Below, piece after piece: positions 43,353 through 53,800 of a stretch of DNA of 64,000 nucleotides (position 1 is its first letter; each line of letters begins with the position of its first letter). Made by a program: the position numbers and the translations under genes. The notes under the pieces are model-generated. The model made no database searches. It saw nothing but the letters and a program-made list of their open reading frames with translations, and was not told the DNA's origin. This DNA comes from Desulfuromonadales bacterium (GTDB lineage: Bacteria; Desulfobacterota; Desulfuromonadia; Desulfuromonadales; JAGXHI01), in contig JAGXHI010000066.1 of assembly GCA_024636295.1 (NCBI GenBank), positions 62,001 to 126,000 on the forward strand. The letters are read 5' to 3'.

Positions 43353-43441
43353 TTCATAAGACAGAAACTCTCTGGCCATGGATATACACAGATTCCAAAG
43401 ATAAAACCGTATAGAAGACAGTAAACCGATGAGGAAGGCTC

Positions 43442-43819
43442 ATGACCGACTATTTCGGCAACGATCGATTCGCTTCGCTCCTGGGACTGGAACTTCTTGA
43501 AATCAGCCCCGGCCGGGTCAGGATACGGATGCCGATCACCGGCAATCACATGAACGGGTTCGGTATCGTCCATGGAGGCGCGATTTTTTCGCTGGCCGAT
43601 ACCGCCTTTGCCCAGGCGGTCAATGGGGGCGAGCAGAGGGGAGTCGCGCTGGAGGTCAGCATCAGCTTCATCAGACCGGGCAAAACCGGAGCTCTGACCG
43701 CCGAAGCCGTGGAGGTCACCCGCAATCGGCGCATTGGCATCTATGAAGTCCGGGTCTCGGATGAGGAGGGAGCGCTGCTTGCGCTTTTCAAAGGGACAGC
43801 ATATTTTAAAGGCGGGTGA
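43442..43819 (+). CDS. PaaI-family hotdog-fold thioesterase
   Basis: The 125-residue hotdog-fold protein has NHMNGFGIVHGGAIFSLADT, the PaaI-type active-site helix (HGGxxxxLAD), and an EVSISFIRPGKTG strand. It hydrolyses acyl- or aryl-CoA thioesters as a homotetramer; the substrate is unknown. The ATG follows GAGGAAGG. It converges with treY, with 14 bp between stops. Confidence 0.92.
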   Translation: MTDYFGNDRFASLLGLELLEISPGRVRIRMPITGNHMNGFGIVHGGAIFSLADTAFAQAVNGGEQRGVALEVSISFIRPGKTGALTAEAVEVTRNRRIGIYEVRVSDEEGALLALFKGTAYFKGG

Positions 43820-43833
43820 TGCTCATCTCCGGG

Positions 43834-46632
43834 TTAGTCCTCCACCAGAAGCCCCACGGGAAATTGCCGAAAAGCATCCGCCGCCCGGATTTTTCCTGTG
43901 GCCTCAATCGTCTCTCCCGTCAGAACATTCCGCCACAGATTCCGACTTTCAGGAACAATGATGAAGGTGTCCTCCCATAGGCTTTCGCCCAGGGGGAGAT
44001 CTTCCTTCTCACCATCCACCATTTCGCACAGAAAGAGGGGAACCGTCATAATAATACGGGTATCTTCCAGTTCCCGGGAAAAGGCGAAAAGATTGTCCTG
44101 TCGCAACCCTCCCGTTTCCAGCGGAAGGTAGTTCCCCTGGCCGAAGAGATCGGAATTCTTTTTTCTGAATTCCAGCGTCCTGTAAATGAGAAAGAGCTTT
44201 ATCAATCCGTTCTGCCAGTTTTCGAGGATTTCGGTAAGGAATCCCGAAAGATCGGCTCGATCGAGCCCTGCCCGGATTTCCTTCAGGGCGCGGCGCCGCG
44301 CCTCATAATCCACCGGGCGGCGATTGTCGGGGTCGACCAGGCTGAGGTCCCAGAATTCCGTACCCTGATAGAAGTCGGGCACCCCCGGGGCGACGAGCTT
44401 GATCAGCGTCTGGGACAGGGAATTGAGAAATCCGAAAAAGGCGATCCGCCTCTGGAAAGGCAGAAAATTCCGGAGAAAGGCATTTTCCTCTCCGGGGTGA
44501 AGAATGCCTTCTACAAAGCGCAGGTAGGTCTCCTCGTAATCGCTGTCCGGTTTGATCCAGGCGGTATGAACCTTGGCTTCGCGAACCGCCTTCACTACGT
44601 AATCACGAATCCGCTCCAAGTATTTCTCCCGGTCGAAGCCCCCGTTCGGCCATGTTCCCAGAAGAGTCTGGTACAGGAAATACTCATCATTGGTGGTCGG
44701 CATCTTACGGCGCCCGATGCGTCCCTTGAGGTCTCGGTTAAGCCGGCTCCATTCCCTGACCTGGCGCCGCCACTCCTGGGGAATTTCCGACAGAACGTTC
44801 AGCCGCGCCCGTACGTCTTCCCCCCGTTTGGTATCATGCGTGGCCATTGCGGAAAGACCGTGGGGCCATTGCAGGGCTCTGTTCTCGAGATAGGCGTGGA
44901 TCTCCTTCGGGGTGAACCCGAAGCGCTCCGGATCTCCGCCAACCTCGTTCAGCGACAGAAGTCTGTTATAGACGTAAAGCAGGGTGTCCTCGAAGCCCTT
45001 CGCCATGAGAGGACCCGTGAACTGCTGATATCGCATGATGAACTGCAGCCAGAGGGTTTTTTCCTCCTCGGGGAGATACTCGTCCATCTCCAGGAGGAGG
45101 ATCTTCCTCAGATACCGGATCTCGTTGGTCAGGCCGGGATTACGGGCCAGCGCCTGCTGAATGGCCTGACCGATGTACCTGCGGTCTACTTTTCTCTCCC
45201 CACCGGGATGGAAATAGGTGCGGTAGACGGGAAAGCAGGCCATGATCTCCATCAGGGAGCGCCGGAGGCTGTACATGGTGATATCGCTTCCGTAGGGATG
45301 ACGGCTGGCGATATTCTTCAGCAGGTGGGCGAGATTGTTGATGTCGCCGATCATGTGACGCTCGATGATCAGCTTCTTTTTCTCATACTCAAGGTCGCCG
45401 TAATCGGCATTCGTCCCGCTGAAGGAGAGATAGAGCCTGTTGAACTGTTTCCGGTTTTCGGTCCGGCAGAAGAGGCCGGCAACCCGGTTCATGAACTCAT
45501 AGCCGGTCGTCCCCTGGATCGGCCAGTCGGGGAGAGGTTCGTCCACCTCGAGGATTTTCTCCACCAGAAGGTAAATATCGCCCCCCATCCGGCGGACCCG
45601 CTCCAGGTAAGCGGCCGGGTCGCTCAGGCCGTCGATATGATCCACGCGCAGCCCCGTGAAGCGGCCCCCGGTCACCTGTTCGCGGATAAACGCGTGAGTG
45701 TTCTCGAATACCTCCTCCCGCTCCGCCCGGAGGGAGATGAGATCATTGATGCTGAAGAAGCGCCGGTAGTTGATTTCCTCGGCGGCCACTTTCCAGTAGG
45801 AAAGGCGAAAATTCTGTTCCGACAGAAGATGTCCCAGGGAAATATACGTCTCCAGGTTGCCCGGCTCCCCATTCAGATGGAGGAGGGTGTTCTCCAGGTT
45901 CTTGCGGATGGTGGAATTTTTGCGGACCAGGTTCCAGAAGGTGTTCTTGATGAACTTGATCTGGTTGTAGCGATCGAGATCTCCAGGTTCCGTGCGGAGG
46001 GTTTCCAGGACGTAGAGAATCCCCAGAAGCTGGATGTAGTCCGGGTTCTCCTCGCCCAGATGTTGCCGGGCAGCCTCCATGCAGGGGGTCAACAGCTCCG
46101 CATACGATTCGATTTTCAGGGCAAAACGCTGATCATAGTAATTGATGGAGAAACCTTCGCGGTCATACGACAGTTTCAGTTGACCACCTTCAAGGGCCTC
46201 GCCGAAAAAGCCGCCGAGAAAGGGTGCCAGGATTTTCCCTCGAAAGATTTCGTAGAAATGATCCCAGTTGATGTCGAAAAAATCATAGAAGCGGGAGCTT
46301 GAGCCGTTTTCCAGAACGTCGACCAGGTAGGGGTTGGCTTTGTCGAAGGCCATGTGATTGGGTACGATATCCTGCACCCATCCCAGGCCGAGGTCGTGGA
46401 TCTTCTCCATCAGGCCGTCGAACTCTTCAGAAGTCCCCAGTTCCGGATTCAATGCGTTGGGATCTACCACATCATAGCCGTGGGTGCTTCCCGGTCGCGC
46501 AAAAAAGACAGGTGAGGCGTAGATGTCGGAAATACCGAGAGTTTGGAGGTAATCAAGAATCCCGCTGGCCTTGAGGAAGCCGAAGTCCGGTGTGAACTGC
46601 AGACGATATGTGGCGTCGGGAATTCGCATCAT
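43834..46632 (-). CDS. treY: Maltooligosyltrehalose synthase
   Basis: The 932-residue GH13 family protein starts TYRLQFTPDFGFLKASGI and has GSTHGYDVVDP, then GLRVDHIDGLSDP, where the Asp is the nucleophile. VEKILEVDEPLP supplies the general acid Glu, and ATHDTKRGEDVRARL the third acidic residue. It isomerises the reducing end of maltooligosaccharides to an alpha-1,1-trehalose unit. Large inserts typical of TreY are present. The start overlaps the GH57 stop by 4 bp. It is the last gene of the trehalose cluster. Confidence 0.96.
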   Translation of the reverse strand: MMRIPDATYRLQFTPDFGFLKASGILDYLQTLGISDIYASPVFFARPGSTHGYDVVDPNALNPELGTSEEFDGLMEKIHDLGLGWVQDIVPNHMAFDKANPYLVDVLENGSSSRFYDFFDINWDHFYEIFRGKILAPFLGGFFGEALEGGQLKLSYDREGFSINYYDQRFALKIESYAELLTPCMEAARQHLGEENPDYIQLLGILYVLETLRTEPGDLDRYNQIKFIKNTFWNLVRKNSTIRKNLENTLLHLNGEPGNLETYISLGHLLSEQNFRLSYWKVAAEEINYRRFFSINDLISLRAEREEVFENTHAFIREQVTGGRFTGLRVDHIDGLSDPAAYLERVRRMGGDIYLLVEKILEVDEPLPDWPIQGTTGYEFMNRVAGLFCRTENRKQFNRLYLSFSGTNADYGDLEYEKKKLIIERHMIGDINNLAHLLKNIASRHPYGSDITMYSLRRSLMEIMACFPVYRTYFHPGGERKVDRRYIGQAIQQALARNPGLTNEIRYLRKILLLEMDEYLPEEEKTLWLQFIMRYQQFTGPLMAKGFEDTLLYVYNRLLSLNEVGGDPERFGFTPKEIHAYLENRALQWPHGLSAMATHDTKRGEDVRARLNVLSEIPQEWRRQVREWSRLNRDLKGRIGRRKMPTTNDEYFLYQTLLGTWPNGGFDREKYLERIRDYVVKAVREAKVHTAWIKPDSDYEETYLRFVEGILHPGEENAFLRNFLPFQRRIAFFGFLNSLSQTLIKLVAPGVPDFYQGTEFWDLSLVDPDNRRPVDYEARRRALKEIRAGLDRADLSGFLTEILENWQNGLIKLFLIYRTLEFRKKNSDLFGQGNYLPLETGGLRQDNLFAFSRELEDTRIIMTVPLFLCEMVDGEKEDLPLGESLWEDTFIIVPESRNLWRNVLTGETIEATGKIRAADAFRQFPVGLLVED

Positions 46633-49013
46633 TCCACCTTGAAAGAAAGGAGGCGACCCAGTTTCAGAAAAAGTTCACGAGATTCCGCCCCGAGTTCCTC
46701 GAGAACCCTCTCCCGGAGGGCGAAATAGAGATTCTGAACCTCCCAGAGGTCAATCTCGAGAGGGATGTCATGAAACACCTCAAGCAGATCGCAGAGGTTG
46801 TTGAGCAGATCGCGATCGCCCGGATCTTCGGAAAGACGGCCGATCTGACGGCGCATCTGGCGTCCGGCGGCCAGCCTGATGGATTTCTGATCGACTTCGA
46901 TCCCGGTCTGCAGAATGTCCTCTCCCAGATTCCGGATACGGGCGGAATCCGGCTCCTCGGCCCCGATTTCCCTCCGGAGCTGAGCGTTGAGGGCGATCTC
47001 GATGGGCAGCGCCAACTGGGAAGGGATGGGCATGTTGATCTCTTTCAGGAAGCGCACCAGGGTGAACTGATTGTTGTAGATCCGCGCGAAAGAGTCCTCG
47101 ATATCCTTCAGCGTCTCTGCCATGACCTGCCCCAGAATCTTGCGCTGCTCGTCCCTGAAAAGATGCCCGAGAGTGTAGTTGTGGGTTGCAAAATGCAGAT
47201 CCATCATTCGGATGATTCCGGCGATGTCGCTGCGTTCGAATGCCTGGAGAATTTCCCCGCGCATGGTATTAAAAGATTCGCTGTCGTTGAACACGCGAAT
47301 CCCGGCATTGAGATTGTGACCCCCGAAGTGAAGGACGGCATAGCTGAAAATCTCTTCGCTCAGGGTGATGTCGGAGCGAATTCGTGTGCGACCGACGGAA
47401 ATCTGCAGTTGTCCCGCCTCCATTTTTTCGTGGTACTCGTCGGTCGCGGTGTAGCAATAGAGTTTTTCGTTCTCAGGGCCGTTTCGAAACATGGAGGCGA
47501 TGGCATGGTGAGCGGCGACCCGGATCAGATCCAGGCGGACGGGTTTGACCGCGATTTCGTAAATGCGGGCGCCGTTTTCACATCGGGGGACATTGCTGGG
47601 CGCCCGCTTCAGGCGCTGAAGAAATTCTTTCTCCAGATGTTGTCCCGCCGTCAATTCCGCCAGTTGAATGGCTCTCCCGGCATAAAAGAGGACTTGAGTG
47701 CTTTCTATGCCGGAAATGTCATCGAAAAACCAGCCGCAACTGGTGAACATGAGCATGGCTTGCCGCTGCATTTCCAGCAGACGCAGAGCCTGTACCGTTT
47801 CTTCCCTGGAGAGTTCTCGACCGGTTTGATTCCGAAGGAAATCCATGGTTTGCGATCGATCGAGCACCACCTCGATATATGCGTCCCTCGTGGACCAGGG
47901 ATCTTTGACCAGGCACCCCATCTGTTCCTCGTAAACTTCAATGAGCCGGTCCCGGAGCCAGTCAAGGGCCTCCCGAAGGGGCGCGCGCCACTTCTGGTTC
48001 CAGTCATTTCCTCCAATCCGACAGCCGCAGTCGGCCCGCCAGCGTTCGACGCCATGAGAGCAACTCCAGGAGGTGTCCTCGAATATTTCCACCTCATGAG
48101 TGGGAGGATGCTTTTCGAGGTATTCGCCATAAATGGTGACCTTTGTCTGATATTCCTCCTCGAGATGCCGAAGGCAGAAAGCAAGAGCCATTTCGCCGAA
48201 ACGGTGATGATGTCCATAGGTTTCGCCATCGGTTGCGATATGGACCAATTGGGGCTTCTTTTCTTCCGAAAAGGTCCCCGTCAGTCTTCCCGCAAAATTT
48301 TCTCCGCTTCGAAGCATGTCGGAAAAGGCGATTTCCTGAGAAATAGGGCCATCGTAAAAAAAGAGATTGATGTTTTTTCCCGAGGGCAGACGGCAGAGGT
48401 AGGGCATCTTGGGATCAATGCGTCCACCATCGACATCCGCCCATCTGGTTTTCCCCTTTCTTCTCACCCGGGCAGCCTGGCTCGGGGCCAGGATTGTGAA
48501 CTTGATATCGTGATCCGCGAGAACCTCCAGGGTCTCCAGATCGACGGCCGTCTCGGGCAGCCACATGCCTTCGGGCTGCCGGTCGAAACGATAGACGAAA
48601 TCACGGATGCCCCAGAGGACCTGCGTCCGCTTGTCCCGGCTGTTGCAAAGGGGCATGATGAGATGTCCGTGAGCCTGAGCGATAGCGGATCCGTGGCCGC
48701 CGAAGCGGTCACGGCTCTCCCTGTCAGCGTCAATGATGGAATGATAGACATCGGGAGCCTTCTTTTCCATCCAGGAGAGAAGTGTGGCTCCGAAATTGAA
48801 GCTGATGCGGCTGTAGTTATCCGCGATGTCCAGAATCTCTCCGTTCCGGTCCTGGATCCGTGCGGCGGTATTGGGAACATAGCACTCCGCTGTGATTCTC
48901 TCATTCCAGTCGTGAAAGGGATATGCGGAATCCTGCAGTTCGATATCCTCAAGCCAGGGATTCTCACGCGGAGGTTGATAAAAATGGCCGTGAATGCAGA
49001 CGAATCGGTCCAT
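46629..49013 (-). CDS. GH57-family glycoside hydrolase with DUF3536
   Basis: The 794-residue protein has an N-terminal GH57 domain (HGHFYQPPRENPWLEDIELQ, GMWLPETAVDLETLE with the probable nucleophile Glu, HIATDGETYGHHH with the catalytic Asp). A long C-terminal DUF3536 region of unknown role follows. GH57 enzymes include 4-alpha-glucanotransferases, amylopullulanases and branching enzymes; the exact activity is not settled here. It lies between treZ and treY, so an alpha-glucan substrate is likely. Confidence 0.9.
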   Translation of the reverse strand: MDRFVCIHGHFYQPPRENPWLEDIELQDSAYPFHDWNERITAECYVPNTAARIQDRNGEILDIADNYSRISFNFGATLLSWMEKKAPDVYHSIIDADRESRDRFGGHGSAIAQAHGHLIMPLCNSRDKRTQVLWGIRDFVYRFDRQPEGMWLPETAVDLETLEVLADHDIKFTILAPSQAARVRRKGKTRWADVDGGRIDPKMPYLCRLPSGKNINLFFYDGPISQEIAFSDMLRSGENFAGRLTGTFSEEKKPQLVHIATDGETYGHHHRFGEMALAFCLRHLEEEYQTKVTIYGEYLEKHPPTHEVEIFEDTSWSCSHGVERWRADCGCRIGGNDWNQKWRAPLREALDWLRDRLIEVYEEQMGCLVKDPWSTRDAYIEVVLDRSQTMDFLRNQTGRELSREETVQALRLLEMQRQAMLMFTSCGWFFDDISGIESTQVLFYAGRAIQLAELTAGQHLEKEFLQRLKRAPSNVPRCENGARIYEIAVKPVRLDLIRVAAHHAIASMFRNGPENEKLYCYTATDEYHEKMEAGQLQISVGRTRIRSDITLSEEIFSYAVLHFGGHNLNAGIRVFNDSESFNTMRGEILQAFERSDIAGIIRMMDLHFATHNYTLGHLFRDEQRKILGQVMAETLKDIEDSFARIYNNQFTLVRFLKEINMPIPSQLALPIEIALNAQLRREIGAEEPDSARIRNLGEDILQTGIEVDQKSIRLAAGRQMRRQIGRLSEDPGDRDLLNNLCDLLEVFHDIPLEIDLWEVQNLYFALRERVLEELGAESRELFLKLGRLLSFKVE

Positions 49014-49014
49014 A

Positions 49015-50838
49015 TCATTCCTTGATGAAGAGCGTGCAGCTCATGGGGGGAAAGGTCAGGGGGTGTTCTCTCTGAATCCGCTCAGGGAGCGAAGATCCGG
49101 GGCCATGCCAATGGGTCGCGGCCGAATCGATCCGTTTGCTCCAGGTTCCCCTGTCGATCGGCGGCGTAAAGGTGACTTCATGATCATTGAAAACAAAGAC
49201 CGCCATGATCTGCGAATCCTCCCATTGACGGCGGATCCAGACGACCCGGTCATCCTCGATACATCCTGCCTCCAGGCTGTTCTTGTCCAGATGTCGAAGC
49301 GCCGGAATCTCCCGCCTCAAGGCGAGCAGGGTCCGGTAGAATTCGAGCATAATTTTGTGATCGCCCCGGTGGCGCTTGTCCCAGTCGAGACATGATCGGT
49401 TGAAGGTTTCCATATCATGGGGATCGGGCGCCTCATCCCGCCATTTGAAGGAAGCGAATTCGTTTTTTCGGCCCCGGCTGACGGCATCTCGAAGCTCTTT
49501 GTCCTGAAAACTCGCGAAAAACTGGAACGGATTGTCCTCTCCGTACTCCTCGCCCATGAAAAGCAGGGGAATGAAGGGGGAGAGAATGACCGCTCCCGCA
49601 GCGGTTTTAGCCCCCTCGAAGGAGCTGAGGGAAATCAGGCGATGGCCGAACATGCGGTTGCCGACCTGGTCGTGGTTCTGGGAACAGACCAGGAACTGGC
49701 GAGCGGGCTCTTCCACTGAGGAACTGCCGCGCCGGTGCTCAAGATACCGAGAGTAGCGCCAGTCGTAAACATAGCCCTCCCGGAATGCCTTGGCCAGATC
49801 GGCCGCCCGGCCGAAGTCCTGATAATAACTGACACCCTCTTTGGTGAGCAGCGTATGAAGCGCATGGTGAAAATCGTCGTTCCAGTGAACGTCCAACCCG
49901 TATCCCCCTTCCTCCAGCGGACGGATGATCCGGACGTCGTTCAGTTCGTTTTCCACAAAGAGATGCCGGGCCTTTCCATCTTTTCGTGCGAAATCCCTGA
50001 CATCCTCCGAGAGTTCGCGAAGAAAGTGTTTTGCGGAAACATCGTAAATCCGATCCGTGGCGTCGAGTCGCAGGGCGTCAATATGGTAGTCGCGGAGCCA
50101 GTAAACGGCATTTCCAATAAAATAGCGGCGAACTTCATCGCTCCCCGCGCCGTCCATGTTGACTGCATCGCCCCAGGGCGTATGGTATCGGTCGGTGAAA
50201 TAGGGGCCGTAGTCCCAGAGATAATTCCCTTCGGGACCGAGATGGTTATAGACCACATCCAGGATGAAGGCGAGACCTTCGCTATGGCAGGCGTCCACAA
50301 GACGTTTCAGCCCCTCCGGGCCGCCGTAGGTGTTCTGGGGGGCAAAAGGATTCACCCCGTCGTATCCCCATCCGCGTTCACCGGGGAATTGGGAAGCCGG
50401 CATGATCTCCACGGCCGTGACGCCCAACTCCCGCAGCTCTTTCAGCCGGGGGATGACCGCCTCGAACGTTCCTTCCGGGGTGAAGGTCCCCACGTGGAGC
50501 TCATAGACGATCCAGTCTTCCGGAAGGGGCGGACTCCAGTCTTCGTCCGACCAGTCAAAAGAGCCATGGTCCACCAGGGCCGACGGTCCGTGAACACCTT
50601 CGGGCTGAAAGGCGGAGGCCGGGTCCGGGCGTTCGGCGCTTTCGTCGATTCGGAAAAAATAGGCTGCTCCCGCCGGCACCCCGCGGGTTTCCGTTCTCCA
50701 GTAACCTTTTTCAAGGCGGGTCATCGGGAGGAGCCGCTCCTCGGGGGAGAGAATCCGCACTTCCATTTTTCTGGCCATGGGAGCCCAGACCACGAATTCC
50801 GCCCGGTCCTTTCCATGATGCCTTCCTCCGATCTGCAT
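49015..50838 (-). CDS. treZ: Maltooligosyltrehalose trehalohydrolase
   Basis: The 607-residue GH13 enzyme has an N-terminal CBM48-like beta domain. The catalytic barrel shows DALRLDATDRIYD (nucleophile Asp), HLFVENELND (acid Glu) and CSQNHDQVGNR (third Asp). It releases trehalose from maltooligosyltrehalose made by TreY. ATG 50838 is chosen because GGAGGAG lies 6 nt upstream; a TTG at 50862 that overlaps the treS stop is an alternative. Confidence 0.95.
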   Translation of the reverse strand: MQIGGRHHGKDRAEFVVWAPMARKMEVRILSPEERLLPMTRLEKGYWRTETRGVPAGAAYFFRIDESAERPDPASAFQPEGVHGPSALVDHGSFDWSDEDWSPPLPEDWIVYELHVGTFTPEGTFEAVIPRLKELRELGVTAVEIMPASQFPGERGWGYDGVNPFAPQNTYGGPEGLKRLVDACHSEGLAFILDVVYNHLGPEGNYLWDYGPYFTDRYHTPWGDAVNMDGAGSDEVRRYFIGNAVYWLRDYHIDALRLDATDRIYDVSAKHFLRELSEDVRDFARKDGKARHLFVENELNDVRIIRPLEEGGYGLDVHWNDDFHHALHTLLTKEGVSYYQDFGRAADLAKAFREGYVYDWRYSRYLEHRRGSSSVEEPARQFLVCSQNHDQVGNRMFGHRLISLSSFEGAKTAAGAVILSPFIPLLFMGEEYGEDNPFQFFASFQDKELRDAVSRGRKNEFASFKWRDEAPDPHDMETFNRSCLDWDKRHRGDHKIMLEFYRTLLALRREIPALRHLDKNSLEAGCIEDDRVVWIRRQWEDSQIMAVFVFNDHEVTFTPPIDRGTWSKRIDSAATHWHGPGSSLPERIQREHPLTFPPMSCTLFIKE

Positions 50839-50858
50839 GATCCGCTCCTCCGGTCGAT

Positions 50859-53800
50859 TCAACCGTTCTTATCTTCTTCCAGAAGGGTCTGGATTCCCGC
50901 CAGCGGAATGCCGATCCAGCCCGGGCGGTTGTTCAGCTCATACCCGAGTTCGTAAACCGACTTGTCCAGCAGATAGGCCCGAAGCATGATCTCCAGATGC
51001 TCGCGTTCTCCCGGAAGGATCGGTACGTCTCCCAGCCGTTGGAGATAGTTCTTGAGGAAATGACCGCTTACATAGACATACCAGAACTCGAACCAGGGTT
51101 CCAGTGACGCGAGCCCTCCATGATCCGTCTCGTGACGGCGCAGGGAGGTGCGCGCCGCATAATGGAACGATCGTATCATCCCCGCAACGTCCCGCAAGGG
51201 AGATCGTCTCAGGCGTCGCTCGCTCAGGGAACGCGTCGGCTCCCCTTCGAAATCGATGATCATGAAATCCTTGCCGGTGAACAGAACCTGTCCCAGATGA
51301 TAATCTCCATGAATGCGGGTCTTCATGGCGGTAATCTTTCGCCCCATGATCCGTCCCATGCGGGCGAGGATATCCTTCTCCGAGGCGAGGATCCTCCCGG
51401 CCAGATCCTGGTCTTTTTCGTCCAGTTTTTCCATGTTCTGCGCCAGCTGTATGAATGTTCGCCGAACCAGGCTGCGCATCGACTGGTAAATTGATCTCTG
51501 ATAGAGAGTTGAAAATTCCTCCGGTCGCCAGACCGGATCCTGGGTGTTGGAGGCCAGCGCCAGGTGCATTTCGGCGGTGCGGCGTCCCAGGAGTGAGAAC
51601 ATCTCAAGGGAGAAACCTCCAAGGATATCCTGGAATTCGGGAGTGGAATCTGCTGGATCGACCGAAAGCAGGAAAGGAAATTTGCGCGGAAGCTTGGGAA
51701 TTTCCTCTCCCTGCATCAGGAGCCGTTCGGTGAAACGGTGCAGCACATCAAGGGTAAAGGTCCAGGCATCGCCCTGATTGGCAACGTAATTCTGAAGAAG
51801 ACCAAGGGTGATCGGAACGTTTCCGCTGCGTCGGTACTCGAGAGACCCTGCGAAGGCCGGTACTTGCGGAAACCGGGCCCGCTCTGTCAGAAACCGAGTG
51901 GTTTCAAGATCTGGATTCATTCCTTCTTCCAGGCCCCGGTAAAGTTTGAGAATGAATTTGTCGCCATAGTTAAGGGAGCTGTTGCTCTGCTCGGACTTCA
52001 GCACCTGAGAGTGTAGAATTTTCGCTGCGCGTCCACGGGTTCTTCGGAAGGAGGTCCCCGGCAAGGCAGTCATCTCTCCCTGCTGTCCCTTGATTCTCTT
52101 GCGACCGGCAATCAGTTTCAGCAGGCCGTTGCGGAATCCCTCGTCGTAAATGGCCTCGATCAGCACACCCTCTTCCTCCCCGATCGCCAGATTCGCGACG
52201 AAGGCCTGGGGGCGTTCGTCGATCAGGGGTTTTGCCTGATCGCGGTTGAGCCAGGCGAGAGGCAGGGAATAGATCTCCTGGTTGCCCTCTGTATACATCA
52301 CTTGTATCAGGGCAAGTTGATAAGAGCGGCCGGCCTCACTGAATTGAAGGTTTTCCAGCGGGCTTACCTGTCGGATCAGGCGGGCCTTGCTGCGGAACCA
52401 TCGAGCGCGGGCAAGATGGCCGGGCAGAATCTCCTCGAAGAGCCGCACCTGGGCCTTGCCGTTGAAGATGTCTCCCCAATCCCTTCCCGGGCGAAGTTTG
52501 AATTTCGAGAGCTCGGGAGTGACAGTTAGACTTTCCCGTCGTTCGGGGCGCAGCAGGAACCAGTAGTAATCATGAATGCCCAGTGTCAGAAGGTAAGGGG
52601 ATTCCTTAATCAGGGGGTAGCGATTTCGGCTGAAAACTTCCTCGGGGAACATCCCCGCATAGCGTGAGAGATCGAGATTGACCACCTGGGAGAACCTGGA
52701 GAGATTTGCAACCACCAGAATGGTCTCTTCCTCGAAGCGGCGGATAAAGGCGAATACTTTGGGATTGTCGGGGCTGAGCATCTCCAGCGAACCTCGACCG
52801 AAGGCCTTGAAACGTTTTCGCATGGCGATCACCCGGCGCATCCACCACAGAAGAGAGGACGGATTGCGTTGCTCATTCTCCACATTGACCGATTCGTAGT
52901 GGTACTCCGGTTCGATGATCACCGGAAGATAAACTTTCTGGGGATTGGCTTTGGAGAAGCCGGCATTTCGGTCGGGGCTCCACTGCATGGGGGTGCGCAC
53001 GCCGTCGCGATCCCCCAGATAGTAGTTGTCTCCCATGCCGATTTCGTCCCCGTAATAGATGATGGGAGTTCCCGGCAGAGAAAAGAGAAGAATGTTCATT
53101 AATTCAATGCGGCGCCGGTTATTCAGCATGAGGGGGCCCAGACGACGTCGGATTCCCAGGTTGATCCGGGCCCTCGGGTCGCTGGCATAGACCCGGTACA
53201 TGTAGTCGCGTTCTTCGTCGGTGACCATCTCCAGTGTGAGTTCATCGTGATTGCGCAGGAACATGGCCCACTGGCAGCTTTCGGGGATGGAAGGCGTCTG
53301 GTCCAGGATGTCCATGATCGGAAACCGATCTTCCATCTGCAGGGCCATGAACATGCGCGGCATGATAGGGAAGTGAAAGGCCATCTGGCATTCGTTTCCT
53401 TCCCCGAAATATGCTACGGCATCCTCGGGCCACTGATTGGCCTCCGCCAGAAGCATTCTGTTTTTAAAGCGGCTGTCGATGTGATCACGAAGCTTTTTCA
53501 GAAATTCGTGGGTTTCCGGGAGGTTCTCGCAGTTGGTGCCCTCACGTTCGAAAAGATAGGGAACGGCATCCAGACGCAGCCCGTCCACACCCATTCCGAA
53601 CCAGAAGTCGAGGATCCTGAACATCTCCCTCTGTACGTTCGGGTTATCGAAATTCAAATCGGGCTGATGAGAGTAGAAGCGGTGCCAGAAATAGGCTTTT
53701 GCCACAGGGTCCCATGCCCAGTTGGAGGTTTCAAAATCCTGAAAAATAATCCGGGCGTCGGTATATTTTTCCGGGGTGTTGCTCCAGACGTAATAATTAC

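Noticed and set aside
44497..46302. 601-codon open frame opposite treY
   Set aside because: Antisense shadow; translation has no domain and the treY catalytic motifs are all present.
46608..49025. 805-codon open frame on the plus strand fully opposite the GH57 gene
   Set aside because: Striking length, but it arises from codon bias; no motif, and the GH57 frame has catalytic signatures.
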